Shown one piece after another: positions 52,301-62,000 of a DNA stretch of 64,000 nucleotides (the first letter of the stretch is position 1; each line of letters opens with the position of its first letter). Both the position numbers and the translations under genes were made by a program. The DNA is from Bizionia myxarmorum. Lineage in GTDB: Bacteria > Bacteroidota > Bacteroidia > Flavobacteriales > Flavobacteriaceae. The DNA lies in NCBI RefSeq assembly GCF_008086205.1, contig NZ_VSKK01000002.1, positions 414,086-478,085 on the forward strand, written 5' to 3'. The notes under the pieces were generated by a model, which was given only the letters and a program-made list of their open reading frames with translations, was not told the origin of the DNA and did no database searches.

Positions 52301-54451
52301 TCGCATACGTGTGCTACCAAGAGCTGCAGTATTGGGTAGGTTGAAAGTCCCAGTTACTATTGCTGTATTTGAAGACAGACTTGTAAGTATTTTTTCAGAA
52401 GCTTCAAACGTCCCGTTCTGATTAAAATCTATCCAAGCAGAAACGGCCTCACGATAAGCATTACCCGGCCAATGTTTTGTAACACTAATTGTGTTTCCAG
52501 TGGCGTTAATTTGTTTATCTAAATTCGAGAAAATGGCACTGGCTGTAAAATTGGAATATCCAGATGAGGTGTTTGAAACGCTGTTATTAGCAACACCGTT
52601 TATACTTACATTTCCAATATATTCGTCACTTACCTCATTTCCTTGCGCATTACAATAATTAATATTAGTTGTTGTAAACTGTTTAGAACTAGAATAAGCA
52701 GTACTGTTAGAGCCACAATAAGACTTTACCTGAAATTCATAAGTTGTATTTGGAGAAAGTCCGGTAATGCGGTACGGGTTTGTAGTTATTCCTAAAATTT
52801 CAGTCCATGTTGGTGTACCAACTTTACGATATTTTAAATCAAACTTATCTGCCGTTGCAGCTATCCAAGTTGCATTTGTTGAGCTAGCATCGGTTCCTGA
52901 TGTGCTTAAGCTTGCAGGAGCAGTTGCTGTTAAAGGCGTTAACAATACATCTGCAAGATTAATTGTTTGATAGTTTGCAATGGTTTGATTGCTAAGTGTA
53001 ACCGACTGATAACAATCTGCTTCAATTAAAATATTGTAAGTACCTGCAAAAACAGGTCTGTAAAAATCACCCAAAGGTAAAGAGCTCACTGTATGAGAAC
53101 CCGTATTATCATGTCCAATAAGCGTTATTTTAGCTTTAAGTGGATTTCCTGAAACAGCATCTTTTACCTTTCCTTGAAAACCAAATGTTCCCTGAATTAG
53201 GTACTCAATTAAAGCTTCACGATTATAATTCCAATGATTTACTAATTGGTTGGATGGAATTAATTTAACATCAGATACTTCCATCGTGATTTCTTTACAC
53301 TGATGTGTAAAATTCATATAATCTTGACGGCCGCCATAAACGCGGTACCAATCAGCACCATGAGTAATACCATTGTTTAGATAGTCCATATATCCGTTTG
53401 GACTATTTGCTTGCGCATTATCGGCATATTCTCTTGACACTTGAATAAACCAATTATCATCAGCGTGTCTATTATAGGTGTTATCCCAAGGATAGTTTAC
53501 CACTTCTACACCACCATGAAAGTTAGCAGATAATACAAAATGCGTATTACTAGCCAGGTTCATAAAGTGTTGTGTTTCTAGTTCATATGAAGTATGTCCA
53601 TTAGAATGCGGACCATTTACATTATCGGGATAGTTTCTATTTAAGTCAAGACCATTAGCATTCGCTCTTCTAGCATTTGCAACAGACGTATTAGAAGCGT
53701 TATTGTAATACGTTCCATCTGGATTTGCCATAGGATTAATCCAAACTTCAGAATTATCAATTAAGTTTTTGATTCGTAGGTGATCTGGATGGCTGGTATT
53801 TTTATAGGTTGTAATAAAATAATTAATTAGGTTAAGCATTAAAGGGTAGCCCGTAATTTCATCTCCATGAATAGAAGATGTATACATAACTTTAGGTTCT
53901 GCTTCTTCCGTGCCTATATTATCAGATAATTTTAGAAATAGCAAGCGTTTATTTCCACCAGCAGCACCTTCTGTAGTTCCTCCAATATCCACTAATTCGC
54001 AAATATCGGGATGATTTATAGCAAACTCGCGCATTTGAGCAGCATAATCGGCATAAGTTGGATAAGCTGTTAGCGGAAAGGTTAGGGGATAGGCGCCTCT
54101 ATTTTGGCTCATTGGTAATTCATTAGACATGACTATGCCCGTGGCTTCATTGTCTGCTGGGTTTACTTGAAATGTTCTGTTGCTGTTTTCAAATATTCGG
54201 AATTGTTCTGTATTCGCCCAAGCATAAACTGTTCGGGTATTCGGATTATAATTTAGAATGGACAAATTTGAAGTGATAGTTTCTAATTCCGAAACGTTCG
54301 AAACTTGAAAGCTAAATGTTACTTCGCCTTTTTTAGTTAAATATTCATTTGCTTTTCTAGATGCATTTGTTTGAGCTTGCATCATTTGGAAGGAAAATAA
54401 AAGAATTAATAATGCGGATGGGATTTTTAATTTAGAGTAGAATATTTTCAT
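49355..54451 (-). CDS. T9SS-exported M14 zinc carboxypeptidase with long Cys/Trp repeat stalk
   Basis: The 1698-residue protein has a signal peptide (ending QMMQAQ) and an M14 domain (about 110-420). The zinc motif H-x-x-E lies in SIHGDEITGYP, a second histidine in SANFHGGVEVVNYPWD, and the catalytic glutamate in EITMEVSD. A carboxypeptidase-regulatory domain (about 425-510), a fibronectin III domain, a GEVED domain (WIDFNQNGTFEASEK) and a HYR-like domain follow. Then come 24 repeats of 28-29 residues, another HYR-like domain, and a T9SS sorting domain (about 1620-1698). It should remove C-terminal residues outside the cell, anchored at the surface. Repeats look like a disulfide-rich spacer. 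Confidence 0.88.
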   Translation of the reverse strand: MKIFYSKLKIPSALLILLFSFQMMQAQTNASRKANEYLTKKGEVTFSFQVSNVSELETITSNLSILNYNPNTRTVYAWANTEQFRIFENSNRTFQVNPADNEATGIVMSNELPMSQNRGAYPLTFPLTAYPTYADYAAQMREFAINHPDICELVDIGGTTEGAAGGNKRLLFLKLSDNIGTEEAEPKVMYTSSIHGDEITGYPLMLNLINYFITTYKNTSHPDHLRIKNLIDNSEVWINPMANPDGTYYNNASNTSVANARRANANGLDLNRNYPDNVNGPHSNGHTSYELETQHFMNLASNTHFVLSANFHGGVEVVNYPWDNTYNRHADDNWFIQVSREYADNAQANSPNGYMDYLNNGITHGADWYRVYGGRQDYMNFTHQCKEITMEVSDVKLIPSNQLVNHWNYNREALIEYLIQGTFGFQGKVKDAVSGNPLKAKITLIGHDNTGSHTVSSLPLGDFYRPVFAGTYNILIEADCYQSVTLSNQTIANYQTINLADVLLTPLTATAPASLSTSGTDASSTNATWIAATADKFDLKYRKVGTPTWTEILGITTNPYRITGLSPNTTYEFQVKSYCGSNSTAYSSSKQFTTTNINYCNAQGNEVSDEYIGNVSINGVANNSVSNTSSGYSNFTASAIFSNLDKQINATGNTISVTKHWPGNAYREAVSAWIDFNQNGTFEASEKILTSLSSNTAIVTGTFNLPNTAALGSTRMRVLMKYYNNAGQNANNPCETFSYGEVEDYSINITDNPVISDPPTAVCQNITVQLDNSGTATIVVADVDGGSTDDVAITNYSIDIDSFNCSNIGTPVDVTLTVTDADGQTDTCVVTVTVTRQDEPAAVNCWDTFAFNNTTCVWENTGTQPTEPTAALECWETRSFDEATCAWIVTGTQPIEPTIALECWETRSFDTDSCSWIVTGTQPTEPTVALECWETRSFDNTNCEWIVTGTQPTEPTTALECWETRTFDDATCAWIVTGTQPTEPTTALECWETRSFDDTTCAWIVTGTQPIEPTTALECWETRSFDNTNCEWIVTGTQPTEPTTSLECWETRSFDDATCAWIITGTQPTEPTTSLECWETRSFDNATCAWIVTGIQPTEPTTSLECWETRSFDNTNCAWIVTGTQPTEPTTSLECWETRSFDNTNCEWIVKGTQPTEPTVALECWETRSFDNTNCEWIVTGTQPTEPTVALECWETRSFDNTNCEWIVTGTQPTEPTATNCWDNYVFNLGTCTWENQGSQPTEPTTSLECWETRSFDNTNCEWIVTGTQPTEPTTALECWETRSFDDATCAWIVTGTQPTEPTSSLECWETRSFDNTNCEWIVTGSQPTEPTTALECWETRSFDNATCAWIVSGTQPTEPTATNCWDNYVFNSGNCIWENTGSQPTEPTATNCWDNYVFNIGTCSWENTGSQPAEPTATNCWDNYLFNTGNCTWENQGSQPTEPTATNCWDNYVFNTGTCAWGNTGSQPAEPTATDCWDNYVFNTGTCAWENQGAQPTEPTTECWETASFNIGTCSWVINNDGDTINPVCNVQNITVELDLFGNATITAEQINNGSTDNCGINSMSITPYSFDANDIGENNVVFTISDYSGNTAVCNATVTVIQNTLNTAVFNYENVTIQPNPFNSYLEISLPSTMSNEVFTIMLFDLNGRLILKQIASGKQRKITVQGIDKLEQGPYFIKLINKNNGQSIIKKLIKY
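49895..51925 (-). repeat. Array of 24 Cys/Trp repeats inside the M14 protein gene
   Basis: Units are 84-87 bp. Class A (17 or 18 units) reads CWETRSFDNTNCEWIVTGTQ plus PTEPTTALE. Class B (about 6) reads CWDNYVFNTGTCAWENTGSQ plus PTEPTAT. Each has two cysteines, a C-W pair and a C-x-W triplet. Class B units cluster at the C-terminal end, with one in the middle, suggesting unit exchange. Confidence 0.95.
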
Positions 54452-54508
54452 AGCGATGGTTGGGTTTTGATGTGGCTAATATAAAAGTTTTTTCATAAAA
54501 ACATCTAC

Positions 54509-54539
54509 GAAATGCAAATAAATTCGACGAAGTGTATTT
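54509..54539 (-). promoter_or_regulatory. Shared 31-bp upstream motif, copy 2
   Basis: GAAATGCAAATAAATTCGAC starts a sequence matching 27 of 31 positions at 49240-49270. It lies 58 bases upstream of the M14 carboxypeptidase start. The nearest -7-like element (TATATTAG on the minus strand, 54476-54483) is about 10 bases further away than in copy 1. Confidence 0.5.
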
Positions 54540-54673
54540 CGGCATGTAGGAAATATTCTTAAACCCCTTTAAAACAGTGGGTTTATATATAGGGTTAAAT
54601 TTGAAAATAATTTGAGTTAAAAGGAGGTTTTTCTATTTATTCCACCCCTTTTCAAAAAAAAAGAAGGCATAAA

Positions 54674-54702
54674 AAAACCAATAAGCATAGCTTATTGGTT
54701 TC
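54674..54702 (-). terminator. Terminator of the 266-residue surface protein gene
   Basis: AAACCAATAAGC pairs with GCTTATTGGTTT around an ATA loop, followed on the minus strand by a seven-T run. Confidence 0.88.
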
Positions 54703-54727
54703 ATTGGTAACTTATTATTTGAGGTAT

Positions 54728-55528
54728 TTAGAAAATGACTTTCTTACTAAAATCGCCTGTTTCTGTATACAGTTTTACAATACCATAGCGTTCTTTTAAT
54801 ACGGGTAAATCCATTTTAAAATCGCGGCTATTGATATTAACGAATTTAGCAATACGTTTTCCTAAAATACTGTAAACTTCAATTTGTGTAATGTTCGCGT
54901 TTGCTTTGCAATGCAATTCTTTAGTGCTGCGTAAATAGGTTATTTTTGACTCAATTTTTTGGTGTTGATCTATTGATAACGTGGCATTTTGAAACGTATC
55001 TTCATTAATCGAATCATCCTTAAACGTTATAAAAAAGCGATCCAAATAAGTACCGTTTGAAATTGAAGCTTCAAAATCAACTTCATTTAGTAAAGTATGG
55101 GTATTAGTTACAACATCAAAAAGATAAACGGAGACAGGGTTGTTGAAATTTTCTAAAGTATCTAAAGAAATAGCAATATTTCCGGTATTAGATAAAAACA
55201 TACCTAATGGATATTGTTTAGAATCATCAAAAGCACCCACGCCTTGTATAACGTAGCGCTGGTTATTAATCATCCAATTTAAATCGTCTGGAAAGTTATC
55301 TGCATTTAGGGCGTCGTAACCATAATCCACACCGTCTGATGCGGCATTATCGGGTGTAAAACCTAAAAGTAAATGACGTACATAGCCGTTGGGCATGGTG
55401 AAATCAATGCGCACTAATTGCGGTTGACTAAAAGCAACTGATTTTTCAGAAGTGTGGGCAAAAAAGGTGGATGTGCTTAAAAATAAAGCACATAGCATCC
55501 AAGTGCACAAGTAGGTAAGTTTATTCAT
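54728..55528 (-). CDS. Secreted stand-alone copy of the shared C-terminal surface module
   Basis: The 266-residue protein has a signal peptide (ending STFFAHT). The body matches the C-terminal region of the giant neighbour: HLLLGFTPDNAASDGVDYGYDALN here against PLLLAFTPDNAASELFEYGYDALN there, then YVIQGVGAFD against FIIQGVGEFN. It closes with a T9SS sorting-type domain (ITQIEVYSILGKRIAKF, FSKKVIF). No LamG or repeat part is present. It could be a remnant, a decoy or a small partner of the giant proteins. A -7 element (TATATTTG, minus strand, 55571-55578) supports its own transcription. Confidence 0.75.
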   Translation of the reverse strand: MNKLTYLCTWMLCALFLSTSTFFAHTSEKSVAFSQPQLVRIDFTMPNGYVRHLLLGFTPDNAASDGVDYGYDALNADNFPDDLNWMINNQRYVIQGVGAFDDSKQYPLGMFLSNTGNIAISLDTLENFNNPVSVYLFDVVTNTHTLLNEVDFEASISNGTYLDRFFITFKDDSINEDTFQNATLSIDQHQKIESKITYLRSTKELHCKANANITQIEVYSILGKRIAKFVNINSRDFKMDLPVLKERYGIVKLYTETGDFSKKVIF

Positions 55529-55738
55529 TTGATTTGGGGTTTAAATGAATGTTGGTATGATTTGGGAAGACAAATATAGGATTAGTTTTTAAATCATCTA
55601 CGTAATACCATATTAATCGTTGAAATACACTATTTTGAAGTCTTTTTCTTTCAAAAATAACTTTAAATGACTGAAAAAACCTACTAAATGGTCTGATAAT
55701 TAGGTTTTAAGGACACTTAAATTCATAATATATTTTTC

Positions 55739-55793
55739 ATAGGGTATCCATAGGGTATCCATAGGGTATCCATAGGGTATCTATAGGGTTGAT
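55739..55793. repeat. 11-bp tandem repeat array
   Basis: Three perfect copies of ATAGGGTATCC, a fourth ending in T, and a partial fifth (ATAGGGTTGAT) run head to tail. The array is about 210 bases upstream of the 266-residue surface protein start. Confidence 0.9.
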
Positions 55794-55972
55794 ACGCTAT
55801 ACCTATTTTGTTAATAGATATTTGACCCGTCCTAAAATAACTATACAGGTTATTTAATTATTCCTGATATAATTATACATCACTTTTTCTTAATCCTAAA
55901 ATGGCAAAACAACATTAAACACCTGATAGGTATCCTATATTGAAGCTATATCAACTTGAAATGGTCCTAATT

Positions 55973-56011
55973 AAAACGACCCCTCTAAAAGAAATTAGAG
56001 AGGTCGTTTAA
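55973..56011 (-). terminator. Terminator of the giant surface protein gene
   Basis: AAACGACC and CTCTAA pair with TTAGAG and GGTCGTTT around an AAGAAA loop with one mismatched position. It lies 20 bases beyond the stop codon. Confidence 0.8.
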
Positions 56012-56029
56012 AACATGTGGTTGTATTCT

Positions 56030-59000
56030 TTATTGCTGTTTGACTACAATCTTTTTATTAATAGTTTGTCCGTCGGAAGTTTGCACTTTAATGATGTAGT
56101 TTCCTTCGGATATTAGTCGCACTGGAATTTTACATTCATGTCCTATTGGGGCATTAGTGCTATTCCAAGATCTTACGGTTTGTCCCAGCATATTTATTAA
56201 ATACACTTGTTTGATATCCATACTATATGGCACCTTGATGTAGATATGGTTGGTGCTATTTAAGTAGTTCACAATAACATCTGGATAGTCATCCGTATCG
56301 GTACTTAACACGTTTTCCTCTTGGAACACAATATAAAAACGACCTTCATGGGTTCCAGCATCTAGATTTGTTTGATATGGTGTAATGTTGATTCGTGTAT
56401 ACGTACCTAATAAGGCATCATATACGAATACATCCGGATCTTCATCAAAGTTTTCTAAATCGGTTACGGCAATTTCTGCGTTTCCTGTGATTCCCATATC
56501 AATGGTTATAGGATACATGTTTTCCTGGTTGAATTCACCGACTCCTTGGATTATAAATCTGTCATCTTCAATTATGAAAGACATATCACTAGGGTTGTAG
56601 TCTGTATTTAGAGCATCGTAGCCATATTCAAATAATTCACTTGCCGCATTGTCTGGTGTGAAAGCTAACAATAAAGGTCTAATAGCACCTTCAGGCGACG
56701 TAAAGTTTAAACGAACACGTTGAATTAAATCTAACGTTACGTCTGGATTTTCTGTTCTGAAAAATTCTGAATTACCCATAGCTTCTTTAACAAAGGCACG
56801 TTGGCTATTTTTGAACGTTACATCGTTTGTTACTTGATCGGCATTAGCTGCAGCCGTTACAAAGAAACCTTGACCAACTGGGATGAACTGTTTAGGGGTA
56901 ACTAAATTAGCATTTCCAACGCCATTGATTCCTGGCGGAGACACCGCAGGTGTACCACCTGACAAATTATAAATAGCATAACCACCTTGGTAATCTGCTG
57001 TAATATGGGAGTTATTCGTGGTAGATTGCTTCCAGAAATATAATGAACCGTCAATGCTTTCAGAAGAGCCAACATTTGCAGATGTAGCCACACCACCTAT
57101 TGTTGCAGGTATATTGTCTCTGATAAATACATTTGCATCAATAGCAGAGGCATATGGGTTTCCAACTAAAGTTTGGTTTATTACTGACGAAGAAGCAGAA
57201 ACTTTAGCCGAAATGGTTCCATTATTAGGTTGACCTCTAAACGTGTAGTTTTGAGTTCCAACAGGAGTAACTGGACCAGGACCTTTCATTGTAAATCCTA
57301 AACCAACATCAAATGAACCATTGTTACCTCGATAATCCCAATCTGAATAATCATCCTGTGCACCTTCAGAGAACGCATAAATCCATCTACTACTGATAGT
57401 TAAAGGTGTTAGAGAGCCATCATTTCCAGGTGTCCATGCAGCATTTGATATAATTCCGCTTAAGGTATAAGTTCTAGTTCCTAAAGCATCATCTGTACTC
57501 ACTGGACTTCCCCAATAATTATAATTGAAGTGGTTGGATGTTCCTTGTTGATCACGTTCCATATAGCCATTACCTGTATAGTCTACTATACTTCCCATGT
57601 TTTGAAGTAACTGCGATTCACCAACTAAATCTAGGACATCATCAATTTTTAAATAGTTTGTTACACGTAGTAGCTGATTATTGTTTACGGTATAGGTGTT
57701 TGAATCAATCAATAGTCCTAAAAGGGTTGTGGCTCTGTTTCCTGAGGTTACATTATGTAGTATTCTAACAATGTTCCAGTCCATTCCATTGGTGTTAGGG
57801 GTTACTTGAACACTACCGTATAACCAAGTACTATTTGAGTTCCAATTCCCATCACCGCCACTTATATATGGTAAAGGAGCAGTTTCTGCTTGGTTCGTGG
57901 TCATATTCCTTAAACGTCCATTCACTGTTCCAACATTAGCATACAAATAACCTCCTGTAACATCTCCAGTACCTTGGTTCATTTGGTAATATCCTCTTAA
58001 ACTAATCCATGCTAAATCTGTAATGTTTAATGGTACTATAGAACCATGTACTTGACCACTATTAGTTTCAATTTCCTGGTTCATCATCTCGTGAATTTGT
58101 ACTTCTGTTAAGGTTGCATTCCAAATTCGTAATTCATCTAAAGCTCCATTAAAATAGTTCATTGGTGTATTACTATTATTTCCTAAAGCACCTATCAGAC
58201 AATTATAGTTATTTGTATCAGGAGCAGAAGCACCAGTGTTTGAACCGACATTAATACCGTCAATGTAAAGTATATACGTTCCTAATGTTGAATCAAAAGT
58301 AATAGCTACATGATGCCATCTCAAATCATTTATAGTAACACTTGTCGGAATAGTTTCATTATCATAGCGAAATTCAACAACTCCATTATTAATTCTTAAA
58401 TCATATCCTGTGCTTAAATCATTTAAATCTCGTTTTGATAATAGAGTTTGAGCATTATTTACAGTATTATCTCGTTTCAGCCATAGTTCAATACTAAAAT
58501 CTCCTGAAAGATTATAATTATCTCCTAAATCAATATGATCATTTGTACCATCGAAATCTATAAAATTCGCACAGCCAGCAAATGTAACTGACATGGTATC
58601 GTTAGAGATGCCACAAGGCAGAGCATTTGTAACCTGCCACTGTAACACATATGTTTCATCCATCTGTCCAGTAAAAATCGCATTAGGATTTGTGACATCT
58701 GAAAAACTTCCACCTGCTCCATTAGTTACAGACCATTCTCCATTTGGATTTAGCGCATGTAAAGTAGCGCTAGTCGCTCCACAATTTGTTACTGAATAAT
58801 TAATGTCGCTGCCTGCATTGGCCGTAATAAAAGGATTTACGGTTATGGTAATTATTCCACTAGTTGCAGTACAAGAAACTACATTGTTAGAAGTTACTAT
58901 CACTTGATAATAGTTTGTTTGTGTTAGTAAAGGAGGCTGATAGCTTGCTTGGTTACCTCCTACATTTGCCCAAGGACCAGAAGCATTTATACTACTTTGC

Positions 59001-62000
59001 CATTGGTATGATAAAGTACCTGATCCATTGGCTATTACCGAAATAACATTAGGAGTATTAGTACTACAAACCGTTTGGTCTGCTCCAAAGCTAGTTATAT
59101 TAACGTTATTAACAAATATCGTAACAATGTTAGAGTAAACAGTACATGACGAACTGCCATTTTCTATGGTCGCCACACGTCTAAAATAAGTAGTAGAAGC
59201 AACTCCTCCAATAAAGTTATATCCTACGGTTGTTATTCCTGTAGAAGTCCATGGACCTCCAGGGTTTGGAGAAGTTTCCCAAAGGTAATCAATTGTACTG
59301 CTTGCTGCAGTAGCTGTTGCAACAGTTCCTGTAAGGTTATTTGGTATAATTCCAGAACAAATGGTTTGATTATTTGCGATAGTACCAGCAGTTACTAGAT
59401 TTGGAGTAATGGTAATAACATTACTAATACCTGAACATGATACGCTATTTAAAGTAAACGTAGTAATTCTTCTATAGTATGTTATTGTAGTTATACTATT
59501 TGCTGGGGTATAATTCTGTGCTGTAGCTCCACCTATAGGTGTGAAATTCACATTATCTGTGCTAACCTCCCATTGGTAAGTAGTACCTGCTATTCCTACA
59601 GATCCATTAAAGATAGTTGGGATATCTCCTGAACAAATTACTTGATCAGTATTTATTGTTCCTCCAGTAATTTCAGGCAATATTGTAACAGTTCTAGTAA
59701 TTGCACTTCCAGGACAGGTAGGCGATGTAGTAGCTAGTGGTGTAATGGTGTAAGTTACTTCAATAGGCGCATTTGTGCTATTGGTTAATGTTCCAGGAAT
59801 CGTGAATGTATTGCCTGCAGCAATATTTCCTGAATTTCCATTTACAGGTGTACCCGAAATACCAGCCGGTGTATTTCTTACCCAATTAAAGTTCATCGGT
59901 GCGTCAATAATGTTACCGGCTATTGTAATTTGAGCATTGGATCCGCTACAAATAGTTGGGTTTGCAATTGTTGCATTTGCTTTAGGTGTTGGGTGAATAG
60001 TAACATTCATAATCTCTGGTTCACCATTACATGCGTATTCTAAACATCCAAAAAAGCAAATTCTAACATTATATTCTGGAGTTATAAAAATTTGCGTTGT
60101 TACCGTTGTGTTACCTGGATTCTGTAAAGTAAATGTTTGATTTACTTGACTTCTTCTACGGCGATTAAAAAAACCACCAATATTGGTATAAGGCGCATCA
60201 ATTTGCCCGTTGGAAGGAGATACGTAAGCTGAATTGGCAGAATAAATAAAATCTATAGTTGATGCTATTGTATGTTCTATTGTATAAGTTGGGGTAATCG
60301 TATCCCCAGGACAATAGCCAATAGCTGGATTTGGTGCATTTGTGATTGACATACCTCCTAAAATGCCTCCTGCACCTATATAGTTTATTTGTATTCCAGC
60401 AGAAATTAATGTGCTACTTGGACATGCTTGATCTGTAATTATTAATCTATAATATCGTTCTTGTTGTGGGGGAGAATATACAGGTCCATTGCCATTTGCT
60501 GCTACATTCGCATAAGTTCCTGCATTTCCATTTGTACTTACTTGCCATTGGTAGTTGTAATTTCCAGAGCCACCAGTAGGAGCAGTTATTATATGTAGGT
60601 CTGCAGGGTCTTGTCCATTACATACATCTTGAGCATCTCCAATTGTGAAAGGTGTTCTTAAGGGAGCAATAACAGAAACTGTTACATAAACAACAGGGCT
60701 TGGGCAACCATTAGTTGTTGCAGTTATAGCAAATGTTGTTGTTTGTGTGGTTGTAGTTGTATTTGTTAAAGCAATTGAAATTGGTCCAGAAATGTTATTT
60801 TCAAAATTAGTTCCAGTAACAACACCTGTATTATCTCTTGTCCAATTATATGTAGTAGTACCAGCAACATTAGTAGCCAAAGTAATGATTGCATTAGCAC
60901 CACTACAAATTTCTTGTGTAGCTGTTGTTGCAGAAACTATTGGAGTTGGGTTTACTGTAATTGAAATTGTGTTTGGTAAAGAAGGACAACCATTAGCGTA
61001 GGCAGTAATAGTTATGTCAACTATTTGAGGTGTGATTGAAGTGTTTGTTAATACACCAGTTATTGAAGATCCACTACCATTAGGAATACCAATTACATTA
61101 GTATTAACACTTCTCGTCCAACTAAATGTCGTTCCAGCCACATTGTTTGGATTAGGAGAAAGTACAATTGGAGTAATATTATCACCCGAGCAAATTGTTT
61201 GATTTGTTCCAGGTGTTGCTGTTAATGTTGGTGTAGGGTTAACAGTTACTACAATTTCAAATGTCGAAGGTGAACAACTACCAATACCAGCTGTAACAGT
61301 ATATGTAGCTGTTTGAGGTATGGAAGATGTGTTTATTAATGTTTGAGAAAAATTAGGTTGCCCACTTAATGCAGTAGCACCTGTTATACTTCCTGAAATT
61401 GTTGGCATTCCCCAAGAGTACGTTGTTCCAGTTGGTATAATATTTCCACCAACTCCATTTATTGGAGAGACATTTGCTATGTTACTACTACAAGTAGCTA
61501 TAGAATAATCGTTAGGAATAAAAGGTGTAACATTATATGTTACCGTTATTGTTTGAGTAACATCTATGAAATTCCCACCTAAATCAGTAATCCGATATGT
61601 TCTAATAATAGTTGCAGGATTGTTTCCACTTGATACATCTGATATGTGGCTTATAGTTGTATTACAATTATCTGTTGGGTTTACTACACTTATGTCTGGA
61701 GCAGGTACATTTGATAAACACTCATAGGTTATAGTAGCAGGAGTTACAGTAGCTGTGGGAATAATAGTATCTTGAACAGTAACTATTGCATTACAAGTCG
61801 TGATATTTCCACTTGCATCTTCAACGGTTAGAGTTACTGAATTTGAACCAATATGGGTACAATTGAAAGTTGTTTGTGATGCTGTAAGCGTTACAGCTCC
61901 ACCACAACCATCAGAAGAACCATCATCAATATCTGCAGCTACAATAGATGCATTTCCAGTAGCATCCAATTGAATCGTTATATTTTGACAGGTAGCTGCA

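Larger units (their letters stand above)
55529..56029. other. Intergenic region with tandem repeats and terminator
   Basis: No credible gene is seen in these 501 bases. They hold a -7 element for the leftward gene, an 11-bp tandem repeat array and the terminator of the giant gene. Confidence 0.6.

Noticed and set aside
55739..55793. CRISPR array
   Set aside because: The 11-bp repeats are head-to-tail without spacers, and no cas genes are present.
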